Assembly: GCA_029251865.1 (NCBI GenBank)
Contig: JAQXCN010000013.1
Location: 26,567 to 90,566 of the forward strand
Reading direction: 5' to 3'
DNA: 64,000 nucleotides
Origin: Crocinitomicaceae bacterium
GTDB taxonomy: Bacteria > Bacteroidota > Bacteroidia > Flavobacteriales_D > Crocinitomicaceae
Shown here: in pieces, positions 17,058-26,984 of the stretch
How positions within the stretch are numbered: position 1 is the stretch's first letter
Layout of the letters: each line of letters opens with the position of its first letter
Notes under the pieces: model-generated
Told to the model about the DNA's origin: nothing
Database searches by the model: none
What the model saw: the letters and a program-made list of their open reading frames with translations, nothing else
Program-made: the position numbers and the translations under genes

Positions 17058-18362
17058 ATGGGAACTATTCTGATCATAACCTTAATTGCATTTCTAACGG
17101 TCATACTTTTGTTGACCTCAATGCTATTGTTTGTAAAAGCTAAAATTTCACCAAAAGGGAAATTAGTGATTGATATTAACGATGGGGAGAAAATACTAGA
17201 AGTTGATGGTGGTGGTACATTACTCGGTACTCTAGGAAGTTCAGGTATATTTTTACCATCTGCATGTGGTGGTGGTGGAACATGTGTTCAGTGTGTTTGT
17301 CAAGTAAATGAGGGTGGCGGAGAAATTCTACCAACAGAAGCACCACATTTTTCGAGGAAAGAAATTGCCTCGAATCACAGACTTGGATGTCAAGTTAAGG
17401 TCAAAGAAAATATGAAAATTCATATCGAAGAGGAAGTTCTTGGTATTAAAGAATGGAAGGCAAAGGTTTCTTCGAACTACAATGTAGCGACCTATATCAA
17501 AGAATTTATTGTTGATATTCCAGAGGATATGAATTATAAAGCTGGTGGATATATTCAAATCAATATTCCAGAAACTGAAGTGAAGTTCGCTGAAATGGAT
17601 ATCACAGCGCATCCTCAAGACCACCCTGGTGAACCAAAGAAATTCGAAAAAGATTGGTCAGAGGGTAAATTTGCCATGCGAGATTTAGTCATGAAGAATA
17701 GCGAAGAGGTCGTGAGAGCATATTCTATGGCATCTTACCCTGCAGAAGGTAGAAAGATTATGTTGAATGTACGGGTAGCAGCACCACCATGGGATAGAGC
17801 CAATGACAAATGGGCAGATATAAATCCAGGTGTTGCCTCGTCTTATATTTTTGGTCTTAAAGAAGGTGACGAAGTAACTATTTCAGGTCCTTATGGTGAA
17901 TTCTTCATAAATGAATCTGATGCCGAAATGTTATATATCGGTGGTGGTGCTGGAATGGCACCTATGAGATCTCACCTTTATGAGCTATTCAAGACACTCA
18001 AAACCGGAAGAAAAGTTTCCTATTGGTATGGTGGTCGTTCAAGAGCTGAACTATTCTATATTCACTACTTCAGAGATTTAGAAAAGGAATTTCCAAATTT
18101 CAAATTCTATCTCGTCTTATCGGACGCTCTCCCTGAAGACAATTGGATAAACAAGGAAAACTGTGAAGACGAAAAAGGAGATGGTTTCTCTGGGTTTGTA
18201 CACCAGGTAGTTATGGATCAATATTTATCCAAACATGATGCTCCAGAAGATCTTGAAGTTTATTTCTGTGGTCCACCAATGATGAATCAAGCGGTCATAA
18301 AAATGTGTGACGATTGGGGTATTCCTGATGAAAATGTAAGGTTTGACGACTTTGGAGGATAG
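17058..18362 (+). CDS. nqrF: Na+-translocating NADH:quinone reductase subunit F
   Basis: 434 residues. An N-terminal anchor (ILIITLIAFLTVILLLTSMLLFV) precedes a 2Fe-2S ferredoxin domain with ACGGGGTCVQC near residue 69 and the fourth ligand in HRLGCQV near 110. Next come a FAD domain (RAYSMASYP) and an NADH domain (GGGAGMAPMRSHL, YFCGPPMMNQAV), ending in the typical FDDFGG. This is the NADH-oxidising electron entry subunit, passing electrons from FAD to 2Fe-2S and onward to the flavins of NqrC and NqrB. Last gene of the operon; it converges on bioF with a 3-nt gap. Confidence 0.97.
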   Translation: MGTILIITLIAFLTVILLLTSMLLFVKAKISPKGKLVIDINDGEKILEVDGGGTLLGTLGSSGIFLPSACGGGGTCVQCVCQVNEGGGEILPTEAPHFSRKEIASNHRLGCQVKVKENMKIHIEEEVLGIKEWKAKVSSNYNVATYIKEFIVDIPEDMNYKAGGYIQINIPETEVKFAEMDITAHPQDHPGEPKKFEKDWSEGKFAMRDLVMKNSEEVVRAYSMASYPAEGRKIMLNVRVAAPPWDRANDKWADINPGVASSYIFGLKEGDEVTISGPYGEFFINESDAEMLYIGGGAGMAPMRSHLYELFKTLKTGRKVSYWYGGRSRAELFYIHYFRDLEKEFPNFKFYLVLSDALPEDNWINKENCEDEKGDGFSGFVHQVVMDQYLSKHDAPEDLEVYFCGPPMMNQAVIKMCDDWGIPDENVRFDDFGG

Positions 18363-18365
18363 ATT

Positions 18366-19448
18366 TTATTGAAGTAGAACGCCAGCCAATATATCTATTT
18401 CTTTTTCAGTATTGTAAGAATGAAGGCAAAGGCGCAAACGTGATTTACCTGCAGGAACTGTGGGAGGATAAATCCCCTTCGTATGGATTCCAACGGATTT
18501 TAATTGTTCAACGCGCTGTTCTAGCAGTTCTTTATTATTGAATTCTAAAATTTGAATGGGTGAAGTTTCAGCAGATAAAAAACTCAAAGACGAACATCTT
18601 TCTCTGAAATAATGAATCCTTTTTTTTAAGGTAAAAATACTTTCTTCAATAGATTTGTGGGTGACCAAAGCTGCAATATCTTGATAAAATGTTGGTGGTA
18701 AGGCAGTAGAATAAATAAAGCCTCGAGAAAAGTTAATTAAAAATTCCTTTAATGTTTGAGAGCCCAAGACAACAGCACCGTGAGCACCGTATGCTTTTCC
18801 AAAAGTTATAATTCTTGCAAATACCTGAGGTGATATATTTGACTCAAAGCATAAGCCTTTCCCTTGTAACCCATAAACTCCTCCTGCATGCGCTTCATCG
18901 ACAATCAAATACGCATTATTGATCGCACATAAATTTGCAATTTCAGATAATGGAGCAATATCCCCATCCATTGAGTATAATGATTCTATGAGCACATAAT
19001 TTATTTTGGCTTTACTCTTTTTTAATTTGAAACGAAGGTCCTCAACATCATTGTGCTTGAATGCAGTTGATTTGGAGAATGATAAACGTATACCATCTCT
19101 TGAACTTGCATGAATGTATTCATCGTAAAATACTTCATCCTCTCTCTGTAATATTGCTGAAAGCAACCCGAGATTTGCAACATATCCGGAATTATATACC
19201 AACGCTGATTCTGATTTAAAGTGAGTTGCTAAATTATACTCACAAAGCTCTGCTTGCTTGGAATTACCAGATAGTAAACGCGAACCAGTTGCTCCATTAG
19301 AAATAGGAGTATGCCCACTAATCTTAACTTGAGAAAGACCTATATAATCATTGGAAAAGAAATCTATACCATCCCCAGGAACTTGAAGGGACCTTAGCGT
19401 TCCTGTTGACTTGCGTTTGAGCAGCTTATCAAGCAAGCTCTCATTCAT
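18366..19448 (-). CDS. bioF: 8-amino-7-oxononanoate synthase (biotin synthesis)
   Basis: 360-residue PLP-dependent alpha-oxoamine synthase. FFSNDYIGLS, GATGSRLLSGN, ALVYNSGYVANLG, VDEAHAGGVYG and TFGKAYGAHGA (the PLP Lys) are the family blocks. It is slightly shorter than E. coli BioF. Homologues such as KBL or serine palmitoyltransferase share the fold, but the 8-nt overlap with bioB makes BioF the best call. It condenses pimeloyl-thioester with alanine. Confidence 0.9.
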   Translation of the reverse strand: MNESLLDKLLKRKSTGTLRSLQVPGDGIDFFSNDYIGLSQVKISGHTPISNGATGSRLLSGNSKQAELCEYNLATHFKSESALVYNSGYVANLGLLSAILQREDEVFYDEYIHASSRDGIRLSFSKSTAFKHNDVEDLRFKLKKSKAKINYVLIESLYSMDGDIAPLSEIANLCAINNAYLIVDEAHAGGVYGLQGKGLCFESNISPQVFARIITFGKAYGAHGAVVLGSQTLKEFLINFSRGFIYSTALPPTFYQDIAALVTHKSIEESIFTLKKRIHYFRERCSSLSFLSAETSPIQILEFNNKELLEQRVEQLKSVGIHTKGIYPPTVPAGKSRLRLCLHSYNTEKEIDILAGVLLQ

Positions 19449-20556
19449 CTAGAGACTCAACTTTAGTTACTGTTCTTGGCTGAAAATATTTTTCTGATTT
19501 CTTCTCTTTTGCTTTAGCGTATGCCGCTTCTCGCTCTGCTGCGACTCTCTTTTTTTCAATTAAGATTGGATCTGGATTTGTTGTAGGTTGCTCCCCATCT
19601 GCAAAAGATTCTTTAGCTACTAAACCTAGTATTGAGAACATCTCTTTATCTTCATTAAACTCAGGATTAGGAGTTGTCAACAACTTGTCACCCGCAAAAA
19701 TAGAGCCTGCACCTGCCATAAAACAGAGTGCCTGAGCCTCCATAGACATTTTCGTACGTCCAGCAGAAAGACGAACAATAGAACCTGGAAATGCAATCCT
19801 TGTTGTCGCTACCATTCTTATTAGTTCCCACTGTTCAATTGGCTTTTGATCTTCTAAGGGTGTACCTTCTACAGCTACAAGAGCGTTAATCGGAATAGAT
19901 TCGGGTGGATTCTCCATCTCCATGTAACTCATAAGTAGACCAATACGATCTTCCTCAGTTTCTCCCATACCGATAATACCACCAGAACAAACAGAAATCC
20001 CAGCTTTTCTTGCGTTATCTATAGTATCTAGACGTTGCTCATATTCTCTTGTAGATATGACATCAGAATAAAACTCTTTTGAACTATCTAAATTGTGATT
20101 ATAGGCAAATAAACCTGCGTTTTTCAATCGCTTCGCTTGATTCTCGTTCATCATTCCGAGCGTACAACAAACTTCCATCCCCATGTCATTGACACCTTGA
20201 ACCATTTCAACAACCTTGTCGAAATCTCTATTGTCCTTAACCTCTCTCCATGCCGCACCCATACACAATCTAGATGAGCCATTTGTTTTTGCGTTTTTTG
20301 CTTGTTCCAAGACATCTTCGACCTTCATAATACCTTCAGCATCGACATCAGTATGGTATCTCGCTGCTTGCGGACAATAGCCGCAATCTTCAGGACATCC
20401 TCCTGTTTTAATACTCAACAAAGAAGACATTTGAACCTCTCTTGGATTGTGGTATTTACGATGAACAGTAGCTGCCTCAAAGACAAGCTCTAATAAAGGC
20501 TTTTGATACAAGGCCAAAAGTGATTCTTTATTGGAATAGTCAGGATTAAATTTCAT
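19441..20556 (-). CDS. bioB: Biotin synthase (radical SAM)
   Basis: 371 residues. The radical SAM cluster motif GGCPEDCGYCPQ (CxxxCxxC) is followed by MGAAWREVKD, CCTLGMM, YNHNLDSS, CSGGIIGMGE, INALVAVEGTPLE and RLSAGR, where the Arg supports the 2Fe-2S cluster, all typical of BioB. A charged C-terminal tail of about 45 residues is rich in Lys, Glu and Ala. It inserts sulfur into dethiobiotin. The -7 box TATATTTG lies only 4 nt before the ATG, predicting a leaderless transcript. bioA, bioC and bioD are not nearby. Confidence 0.96.
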   Translation of the reverse strand: MKFNPDYSNKESLLALYQKPLLELVFEAATVHRKYHNPREVQMSSLLSIKTGGCPEDCGYCPQAARYHTDVDAEGIMKVEDVLEQAKNAKTNGSSRLCMGAAWREVKDNRDFDKVVEMVQGVNDMGMEVCCTLGMMNENQAKRLKNAGLFAYNHNLDSSKEFYSDVISTREYEQRLDTIDNARKAGISVCSGGIIGMGETEEDRIGLLMSYMEMENPPESIPINALVAVEGTPLEDQKPIEQWELIRMVATTRIAFPGSIVRLSAGRTKMSMEAQALCFMAGAGSIFAGDKLLTTPNPEFNEDKEMFSILGLVAKESFADGEQPTTNPDPILIEKKRVAAEREAAYAKAKEKKSEKYFQPRTVTKVESLDE

Positions 20557-20560
20557 ACCA

Positions 20561-20568
20561 CAAATATA
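20561..20568 (-). promoter_or_regulatory. -7 promoter box for bioBF, leaderless arrangement
   Basis: The minus strand reads TATATTTG-TGGT-ATG: an exact -7 consensus 4 nt before the bioB start. Transcription would begin at or within a few nt of the ATG. Confidence 0.6.
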
Positions 20569-20671
20569 AATAAAGTGCTTAATCTAATGACAAGAAATTA
20601 CGAAGAGTCAGATAATTAGGATGATTCAAAAGAATCCCGCATTACATATCTTCTAAAAAACATGGTGTATG

Positions 20672-21934
20672 TTATTCTGCCGTTGCGCCAGCTTGGTCTA
20701 AATAAAGACGTACTGTGAATCTCAAAGTATTGGCAAGAGGACTCTGACGTCCATTTAATGAAGCTAAATAAGAAAAATCAATTGCGAACATATTGTATTT
20801 CAAGCTTGCTCCCAAATTCATAAATTGTCGGTTACCTTTATTTTTACTTTCAAAAAAGACACCTCCTCGAACGGCAAAAACATCATTGTACCACCATTCT
20901 GTACCAAAAGCAATATTTATTTCCGATAATTCTTCTCGAAATTTAGTTCCTTTTACCACCTCGAAATTCCCTTCGGAATCCGCAACCGGTACATCATTAT
21001 CATCAACGACAACATTTCCAGGTGCATCATAAAAAGATTGTAGCATCCCATTTATTACACCAACATCAGGATTCATACCCGAGGTAAGAATATAATCTTC
21101 ACCATCAAAATAATAGTTTGGTGGCGTCGGAACAAGAAGTTTTTGAAGATCTAAAGAAAAAGTTACTTTATTGTAGGCATCAAAATTCGCAAGAAAACTG
21201 TTACCAATCTTCAAATTCATAGGAATAAAATCTCGTGTTGCTAACTCAGAGTATGATACCTTATTTCCGATATTATTTATCGTTGTTGCAAAGGTGTAAA
21301 CACCATCAAGATTGCCGATTTTAGCATCGTCATTGTAATATGTAAATGATAAATCTGCAGCACCAACAACACCAGGCTTGGTATTAACTCCACCAACTGT
21401 CAATCCACCTGTGAGGTTAGAATAAGCAAACTTTCCATTAATACCTAAACTAAGTTTTCTTGAAAGACGAAAAGCATATGCTCCCGTAATCTCAAATTCG
21501 CTAGGCTTATCGTCCCGTATGACATTACCAGAAGCATCAGTAAAGGTGATTTCACCTAAACTGAAATAACGAAGTGCACCTCCGATCGTGTGTGACTTGT
21601 TAATTTTGTAATAACCAGATAAATAAGAAAGATGAATATCGTTAGTCAATTGTCGTAACCAAGGCGTATAGGATAAACTTACTTCTGAGGTCTGTTCTGA
21701 AAAACTCAAAACTGAAGTATTCCAATATACAGAGGTAGAGTTCGGACTTAACGCTGTACCTGCATCTCCCATACCGCCGGCTCTTGAATCAGGCGTTATC
21801 GACATAAAAGGAAGTGCTGTTGTTATTGTATTCAATTGTAAATCTTCGTCTGTAACACCACTACCTCCTGTGGGCTGAGCTAACAGAGTTGAAGAAAATG
21901 AAACCAAAAAGAAGGTGAGGAAAAAGTACTTCAT
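20672..21934 (-). CDS. porV: T9SS outer-membrane protein PorV (LptO)
   Basis: The start at MKYFFLTFFLVSF gives a standard signal peptide ending at LLAQ and a 420-residue protein. The mature region opens with LPFMSITPDSRAGGMGDAGTALSPNSTSVYWN, the diagnostic PorV/UPF0164 block, followed by alternating beta strands of a FadL-like 14-strand barrel (SLSYTPWLRQLTNDIHLSYLSGYY, VRGGVFFESKNKGNRQFMNLG). PorV accepts cargo from the SprA translocon and delivers it to the sortase PorU. The gene lies directly downstream of porU on the same strand (57-nt gap), the order known from Flavobacterium. Confidence 0.94.
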   Translation of the reverse strand: MKYFFLTFFLVSFSSTLLAQPTGGSGVTDEDLQLNTITTALPFMSITPDSRAGGMGDAGTALSPNSTSVYWNTSVLSFSEQTSEVSLSYTPWLRQLTNDIHLSYLSGYYKINKSHTIGGALRYFSLGEITFTDASGNVIRDDKPSEFEITGAYAFRLSRKLSLGINGKFAYSNLTGGLTVGGVNTKPGVVGAADLSFTYYNDDAKIGNLDGVYTFATTINNIGNKVSYSELATRDFIPMNLKIGNSFLANFDAYNKVTFSLDLQKLLVPTPPNYYFDGEDYILTSGMNPDVGVINGMLQSFYDAPGNVVVDDNDVPVADSEGNFEVVKGTKFREELSEINIAFGTEWWYNDVFAVRGGVFFESKNKGNRQFMNLGASLKYNMFAIDFSYLASLNGRQSPLANTLRFTVRLYLDQAGATAE

Positions 21935-21991
21935 ATAAAATTTAAATAGGTAATACATATACGTGAAAGAGGGCGATTTATTGTTGTTTCA

Positions 21992-24900
21992 TTACAATAT
22001 GACCAATTTTTCTGTCTTTTCAGCGGTTTGTCCGCTCGTGTCTTTTACTTTCACGCGGTAAATATAAACTCCTTTTGCCAATTGGTCACCATAATTATCC
22101 TTTCCATCCCAAAATAATTGATTCACACGAAAACCTTGCGTTGGAACAATCTCATTTAAAGTTTTTACTTGTCTACCTGAAACCGTAAATATTTGTATTT
22201 GGACTTCTAACTCGTTACATGCAAAAGAATGTTCAAACATGAATTCGGTTGAGCTTGTGAAAGGATTAGGATAGTTTAAGACATTCTGAAGCGTTAGGTT
22301 TTCAGTATCAACCACAACAAAGTCAATCGTGCTTTTTGAGGAATTATTATTTACATCCCACACTTTAAACTCAAGTGTATGCGGCCCCGGCGATAAACCG
22401 TCGAACTGAAAGCGTATTTCACCTGACTGGTATGAATCTAAATCCGCGACATAGAAATCATTAAGAATAACAGGCTCCGCGGAATTCCCATCTAAAATTG
22501 CTGTAATATCATGTCCAATTCCGTTACCAACGGTATTCACACCATTTTCATCAAAAATCTTTGCTAGTAAAATAGGTTCAAAATCAGTTTGCCCACCTGA
22601 AACAAAGTTCTCATCATTCATGAACAGGGTTATTTCTGGACCTATTGCATCAGAAATACCATTTGGATCGATACCACCAATGATTATTGAGGTATCATAG
22701 CCACCTGCATCTCGTTCATCAGTATATCCGTAGTAGCTTATCTTACCTTTGCCATAATTTAATGCAATATCTTTTGGCACTACAAATGAATATTCAAAAG
22801 CCCCGTTCGTCACAGATACTTTACCTTTGTAAATCACATTGCGCTGCAATTCATATTCAATCTCGGGAGAATAAAGATCTTGACCAAGCGTTTTTTGAAG
22901 CTTAATTTTATCAAAAATAGAAGGTGTTAAAATACCATTGAAATCACTTAATAAATTCCCCATATGGTCCTCTACATGCCCCTTCATTACAACTTTACTC
23001 AGTGCCCTAACGGTGTCAATAGCAATAGTAGGAGCTAAACCATTGATACTGTCTGTGACAACATTAAACCCTGGAGATGCTAACTTCAAAGCAGGATCAC
23101 CGATAAGTGTAAAACTCCTTTTATTGTCACTTGACCCTGTCTCATTTTTGGTTCTCATCACAATATCTCCAAAGGCCAATGCACTGCCATCAGGATTGCG
23201 ATCAAAAACGTTTTGAAAAAACTTATTTCCGGTTGTAGTATTCACTCCGAAGTAAACTGAACGTGTCGTTGTCATCAACGCAATTGCACCGCCATCAGGA
23301 TTTAATGCAGCCCATTCTCCTGCAGAAACCCTCGCTGGATCGTCATACTTTGTAAATTCACAGGTTGCAGAAACGAATAGAGTGAGAGCATTAATATTGT
23401 TCCAACTATTAATCTGAGGAATCGTAACTACTCGTTCTTCCGCTAGACCTACCTCTCCGCCATGACCAACATAATTAAAAATGAGGGCACCACGCTGAAT
23501 TCTATCTGTAATTGCATCTACAACCTCAGGATACCTTTGCCCTCCTGCACTTGTTTGCTGCGGAAAAGCGTCAAGATAAAGCTTGTCACAATTCATCTCA
23601 TTATGATTCTGCTTGGTATGGATGTATTGCGGTTCTGTATCGTTATTAATAAAATATCCTGACTCTTCATCATCTGCAACTTGTACGTATTTTTGTCGCC
23701 AATCACCAAAGGTGTTTAGCGAATTATCCTCAAGACAACATGATGCGCCCGCATTTGCAAATAACTCCGAACCGTTTTTCATGTAATGTTCAATTTTATC
23801 AACTTGTTGTTCAGCTTGGGTTATTGTAGATGCTAAAATTCTTCCGATACCGATGTCTAATAAATCCGAACCAGAAATAGCCTCACCATCATCAAGCATA
23901 CCGTAAAAATCATCAGTTACTAAGGCTGAGATATGATTCTCGCTGCTCTGCACCTGATAGGTTAACACAAAATTATTATTATCCGGAACCCTGTTCTTCG
24001 GATCAAATGTGCCGTCACCGAATAAAAGCATATACTTCGGAGCTGAATCTGGATTAGACTGGGAACGCTCGTAAAACATTCTAGCGAAGGAACGAATCGC
24101 CACCGCGTCTTGCCCACCAGAACTAAATTCATTGAATATTTGACGCGTAGTTACCACATGAACTGTAAGTCCGTTATTTCTATGTAATTCAGCAAGTCTA
24201 TCCGCTTGAGATTTAAAATTTGGATGTGTTACTACAAGGTAGTCTGCTTGTTCAAGCCCGTGAAGATTTTGATGATCCACTGGAGCCACATATTCAGGAC
24301 TAAAAAATGTACCACCATTGCTTGCTACATATTCTACATAAGTTATTGAATCCAAGAACTCAAAAACACCACCTAATAAATTACCAGATAATCGTTTCGG
24401 ATTATGCCGATCTGTAATATCCCAAATAAACCCTGTGGAAGGGAAATTTTGAATTTGGAAATTTCCAATACCTAACTCTAGGTTTGTTAGGTTGCGAAAA
24501 CCCATTTGGCTTCCGAAAAACTTTAGTGTTCTCCTCGTATTTAAGGAAATTCGATCCAGGTAGGTCAATACACTTGGGCTATTCCTTTGAATCGTGATTT
24601 TCAAAGGAACATTACCTGAAGACGGAGGATTGTTCAAGACAAATGCTTGCGAAGAACGTACATAATCAATTGAGGTATGCGGAAGTCCTTCATCGACTAG
24701 AGTTTCTCCATTCACTGAATATCTTTGAGCAGTTCCGCCTGGACTGGTTGCATTCGTTGCTATGGATGTCTTAAAGAAAACTGGAGCGCCCGATATGTCT
24801 GGAATTGCAAAATTAAATGTTTGCTCTAGGTCAATATCAAAGAGTTCACCATACCATCTCTGCCCCCCGCCAATCAGAGAAATCAAATCGTTTTCATAGC

Positions 24901-25813
24901 ATGAACGAAAATCATAACTTGTTATGGTCTCAGTCGGTGCAGCAGTCACCGTTGCTTTATTACCTATTTCTAGTGGAGGCCTTTCCGGGTTGATGTTAAC
25001 GAAATAATAGGAGTAATCTGAATATATGTTTTTGATTTGGTTAAAACCAGCAGTACCGTTTGGCACCCATCTATTTGGACCAAAACCGTAGAATAATATG
25101 TAATCGTTTTGATTAAAAGTATTGTCAGCAGCACCAACATATGCAACTGAATTCTGCGCCAAATCGTCAGTTCTTGGTAAACTGTTTAATTCTGGGAGCT
25201 TTCCATCTCCATTTCCATAAATGTGAACACTTTTAGGGTTTAGACCTGACATTTCTATACCCATCGATGAAAGTAAATCGTAATCAACCTTATAAATACC
25301 ATCATTTTGAACAGCGATTTTATACCAGTCTCCAGATCCGAGCATAAGAACTGATTCACCTACAAAATCTTTTTGTACAACCTCAAAATTATTTTCTGCA
25401 AAAACTTGAACTGTCGTAATTCTTTTAATTAAACCCTCTTCTTTAATAAATGGAATTCCCGAAATGACAAGAAATACTTCGTGTGCTGATTTTGTAAACT
25501 TTATATCCAAAGGATTTTGCTCCAAAACACGCACATCCATTTGAGCGAGAAAATCAATTTCCGATTGGAGCGCATTTGCCGTTGAAAAAGTCACAGCGTT
25601 TACAGATAGACTTGAGCCCTTAAATTTTTTCTTGATGAATATTTTTGGTAAACCATTATCATAATGGACGCCCCCGAAATTTGGAGCCACAAAAGACTGC
25701 ACTCCATCATCAAGAAGTATTGGTTTTTTCCATTCAATATTTTCGACATGGTTTTGCGAAAAGAAAAAAGTAACGGAAAAAAGAAAGAAAGAGAAAATTA
25801 AAATCTTATTCAT
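21992..25813 (-). CDS. porU: T9SS C-terminal signal peptidase/sortase PorU
   Basis: 1273 residues from MNKILIFSFFLF (signal peptide); the ORF track adds four codons. The peptidase C25 (gingipain-like) domain spans the middle, with catalytic His in NYVGHGGEVGLAEER (near 783) and Cys in LFVSATCEFTKYDDP (near 817). N-terminal blocks IAVQNDGIYKVDYDLL and KMLLFGDG-like YMLLFGDGTFDP match PorU. The end (LNYPNPFTSSTEFMFEH...AKGVYIYRVKV) is a type A-like domain that PorU itself retains. PorU removes C-terminal signals from T9SS cargo and attaches the cargo to A-LPS. porV follows in the same transcript. Confidence 0.95.
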   Translation of the reverse strand: MNKILIFSFFLFSVTFFFSQNHVENIEWKKPILLDDGVQSFVAPNFGGVHYDNGLPKIFIKKKFKGSSLSVNAVTFSTANALQSEIDFLAQMDVRVLEQNPLDIKFTKSAHEVFLVISGIPFIKEEGLIKRITTVQVFAENNFEVVQKDFVGESVLMLGSGDWYKIAVQNDGIYKVDYDLLSSMGIEMSGLNPKSVHIYGNGDGKLPELNSLPRTDDLAQNSVAYVGAADNTFNQNDYILFYGFGPNRWVPNGTAGFNQIKNIYSDYSYYFVNINPERPPLEIGNKATVTAAPTETITSYDFRSCYENDLISLIGGGQRWYGELFDIDLEQTFNFAIPDISGAPVFFKTSIATNATSPGGTAQRYSVNGETLVDEGLPHTSIDYVRSSQAFVLNNPPSSGNVPLKITIQRNSPSVLTYLDRISLNTRRTLKFFGSQMGFRNLTNLELGIGNFQIQNFPSTGFIWDITDRHNPKRLSGNLLGGVFEFLDSITYVEYVASNGGTFFSPEYVAPVDHQNLHGLEQADYLVVTHPNFKSQADRLAELHRNNGLTVHVVTTRQIFNEFSSGGQDAVAIRSFARMFYERSQSNPDSAPKYMLLFGDGTFDPKNRVPDNNNFVLTYQVQSSENHISALVTDDFYGMLDDGEAISGSDLLDIGIGRILASTITQAEQQVDKIEHYMKNGSELFANAGASCCLEDNSLNTFGDWRQKYVQVADDEESGYFINNDTEPQYIHTKQNHNEMNCDKLYLDAFPQQTSAGGQRYPEVVDAITDRIQRGALIFNYVGHGGEVGLAEERVVTIPQINSWNNINALTLFVSATCEFTKYDDPARVSAGEWAALNPDGGAIALMTTTRSVYFGVNTTTGNKFFQNVFDRNPDGSALAFGDIVMRTKNETGSSDNKRSFTLIGDPALKLASPGFNVVTDSINGLAPTIAIDTVRALSKVVMKGHVEDHMGNLLSDFNGILTPSIFDKIKLQKTLGQDLYSPEIEYELQRNVIYKGKVSVTNGAFEYSFVVPKDIALNYGKGKISYYGYTDERDAGGYDTSIIIGGIDPNGISDAIGPEITLFMNDENFVSGGQTDFEPILLAKIFDENGVNTVGNGIGHDITAILDGNSAEPVILNDFYVADLDSYQSGEIRFQFDGLSPGPHTLEFKVWDVNNNSSKSTIDFVVVDTENLTLQNVLNYPNPFTSSTEFMFEHSFACNELEVQIQIFTVSGRQVKTLNEIVPTQGFRVNQLFWDGKDNYGDQLAKGVYIYRVKVKDTSGQTAEKTEKLVIL

Positions 25814-25945
25814 AATCTGAAACAAACAATTGAATTGATAGTCTAAAAAACGCCAAAATATTCAAATTATTACAATTAATATACGATATTTGTAACCTTA
25901 CAAACTATAATCACGTTAAGATTGTTCGTGACTAAACTCAATTGT

Positions 25946-26929
25946 GTGAAGAAAAAGCATTTATTCCTATTTGTTTTTGTGATCGCTTGTCTCTCGACAA
26001 CGTCCTTAAATTCAGTACGTTCGCAAGACCCAACGTTTACGCAGTTTTTCTCTAATCCGATTTATTTGAACCCTGCCCTAGCAGGATCTTCAGGTTGTCC
26101 GAGATTTGCAATGAACTACAGAAATGAATGGCCGCAGCTTACAGGAAACTATGTTACCTACTCAGCGGCTTTTGATACGTATGCAAAAAGCATATCGGGT
26201 GGTATAGGTATTTTAGCGATGCACGACCAACAAGGTCAGGGAACAATATCTACGTCAATGCTCGGCGCCATTTATTCTTATAACTTAAAAGTAAATCGAA
26301 AATTTTCTTTGATGTTCGGGGCAAGAGCGGCATGGTTTCAAAAATTCTTGGATTGGGATAAGTTAACCTTTGGAGATATGATTGACCCAAGGAGAGGCTT
26401 TATTTATCAAACCGGAGATGTTCCAAGAGGAAACGGAAGAAGAGGATACTTTGACGCATCTGCTGGATTTGTTGGTTTTGGTAAAAACTTCTATTTTGGA
26501 GGTGCAATTCATCACCTGAATAGACCAGATGAATCAATGATTCTAGGTGAATCGAGACTTCCAATGCGATTTACAGGGCATGCTGGTGCTGACATCCCCT
26601 TAGGGAGAAAAGGCAGATACACAAGTACTACGAGTATAATGCCGAACATCATTTATCAGTATCAAAATGGATTTCAGGAATTGAACATTGGAACCTATAT
26701 AAAATATGGAAACTTTACAGTTGGTGCTTGGTATAGAAATCGAGATGCCTTTATACTCTGTTTTGGAATAACAACAGATAAAATTAAATTGGGTTACAGT
26801 TATGATATTACCGTTTCTAAATTAGGAAATGGTATTTCTGGTGGTTCCCACGAAGTTTCGCTTGGTTTCAATCTAAAATGCAGAAGAAAGCCAAGAAACT
26901 TTAGAAAGATATCATGTCCTTCTTTTTAG
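25946..26929 (+). CDS. PorP/SprF family T9SS outer-membrane protein
   Basis: PorP/SprF blocks: QDPTFTQFFSNPIYLNPALAGSSGCPRF, NYRNEWPQL, YSAAFDTY, GGIGILAMHDQQG and YSYNLKVNRKFSLMFGARAAW. The protein is a predicted beta-barrel. The start codon is not ATG. The frame has TTG 25922, GTG 25928 and GTG 25946; I prefer GTG 25946 because MKKKHLFLFVFVIACL is a compact signal peptide. A -7-like GATATTTG lies at 25885-25892. Family members support export or anchoring of specific T9SS surface proteins; PorP is part of the core PorKLMNP machinery in Porphyromonas. Its place beside gldJ and porU supports a core role, but paralogues are common, so I give no symbol. Confidence 0.88.
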   Translation: MKKKHLFLFVFVIACLSTTSLNSVRSQDPTFTQFFSNPIYLNPALAGSSGCPRFAMNYRNEWPQLTGNYVTYSAAFDTYAKSISGGIGILAMHDQQGQGTISTSMLGAIYSYNLKVNRKFSLMFGARAAWFQKFLDWDKLTFGDMIDPRRGFIYQTGDVPRGNGRRGYFDASAGFVGFGKNFYFGGAIHHLNRPDESMILGESRLPMRFTGHAGADIPLGRKGRYTSTTSIMPNIIYQYQNGFQELNIGTYIKYGNFTVGAWYRNRDAFILCFGITTDKIKLGYSYDITVSKLGNGISGGSHEVSLGFNLKCRRKPRNFRKISCPSF

Positions 26930-26984
26930 GACTTTGTAACTTTTGATAAAATTTGAATTGTACATACGTTAATCATAGTCGACC

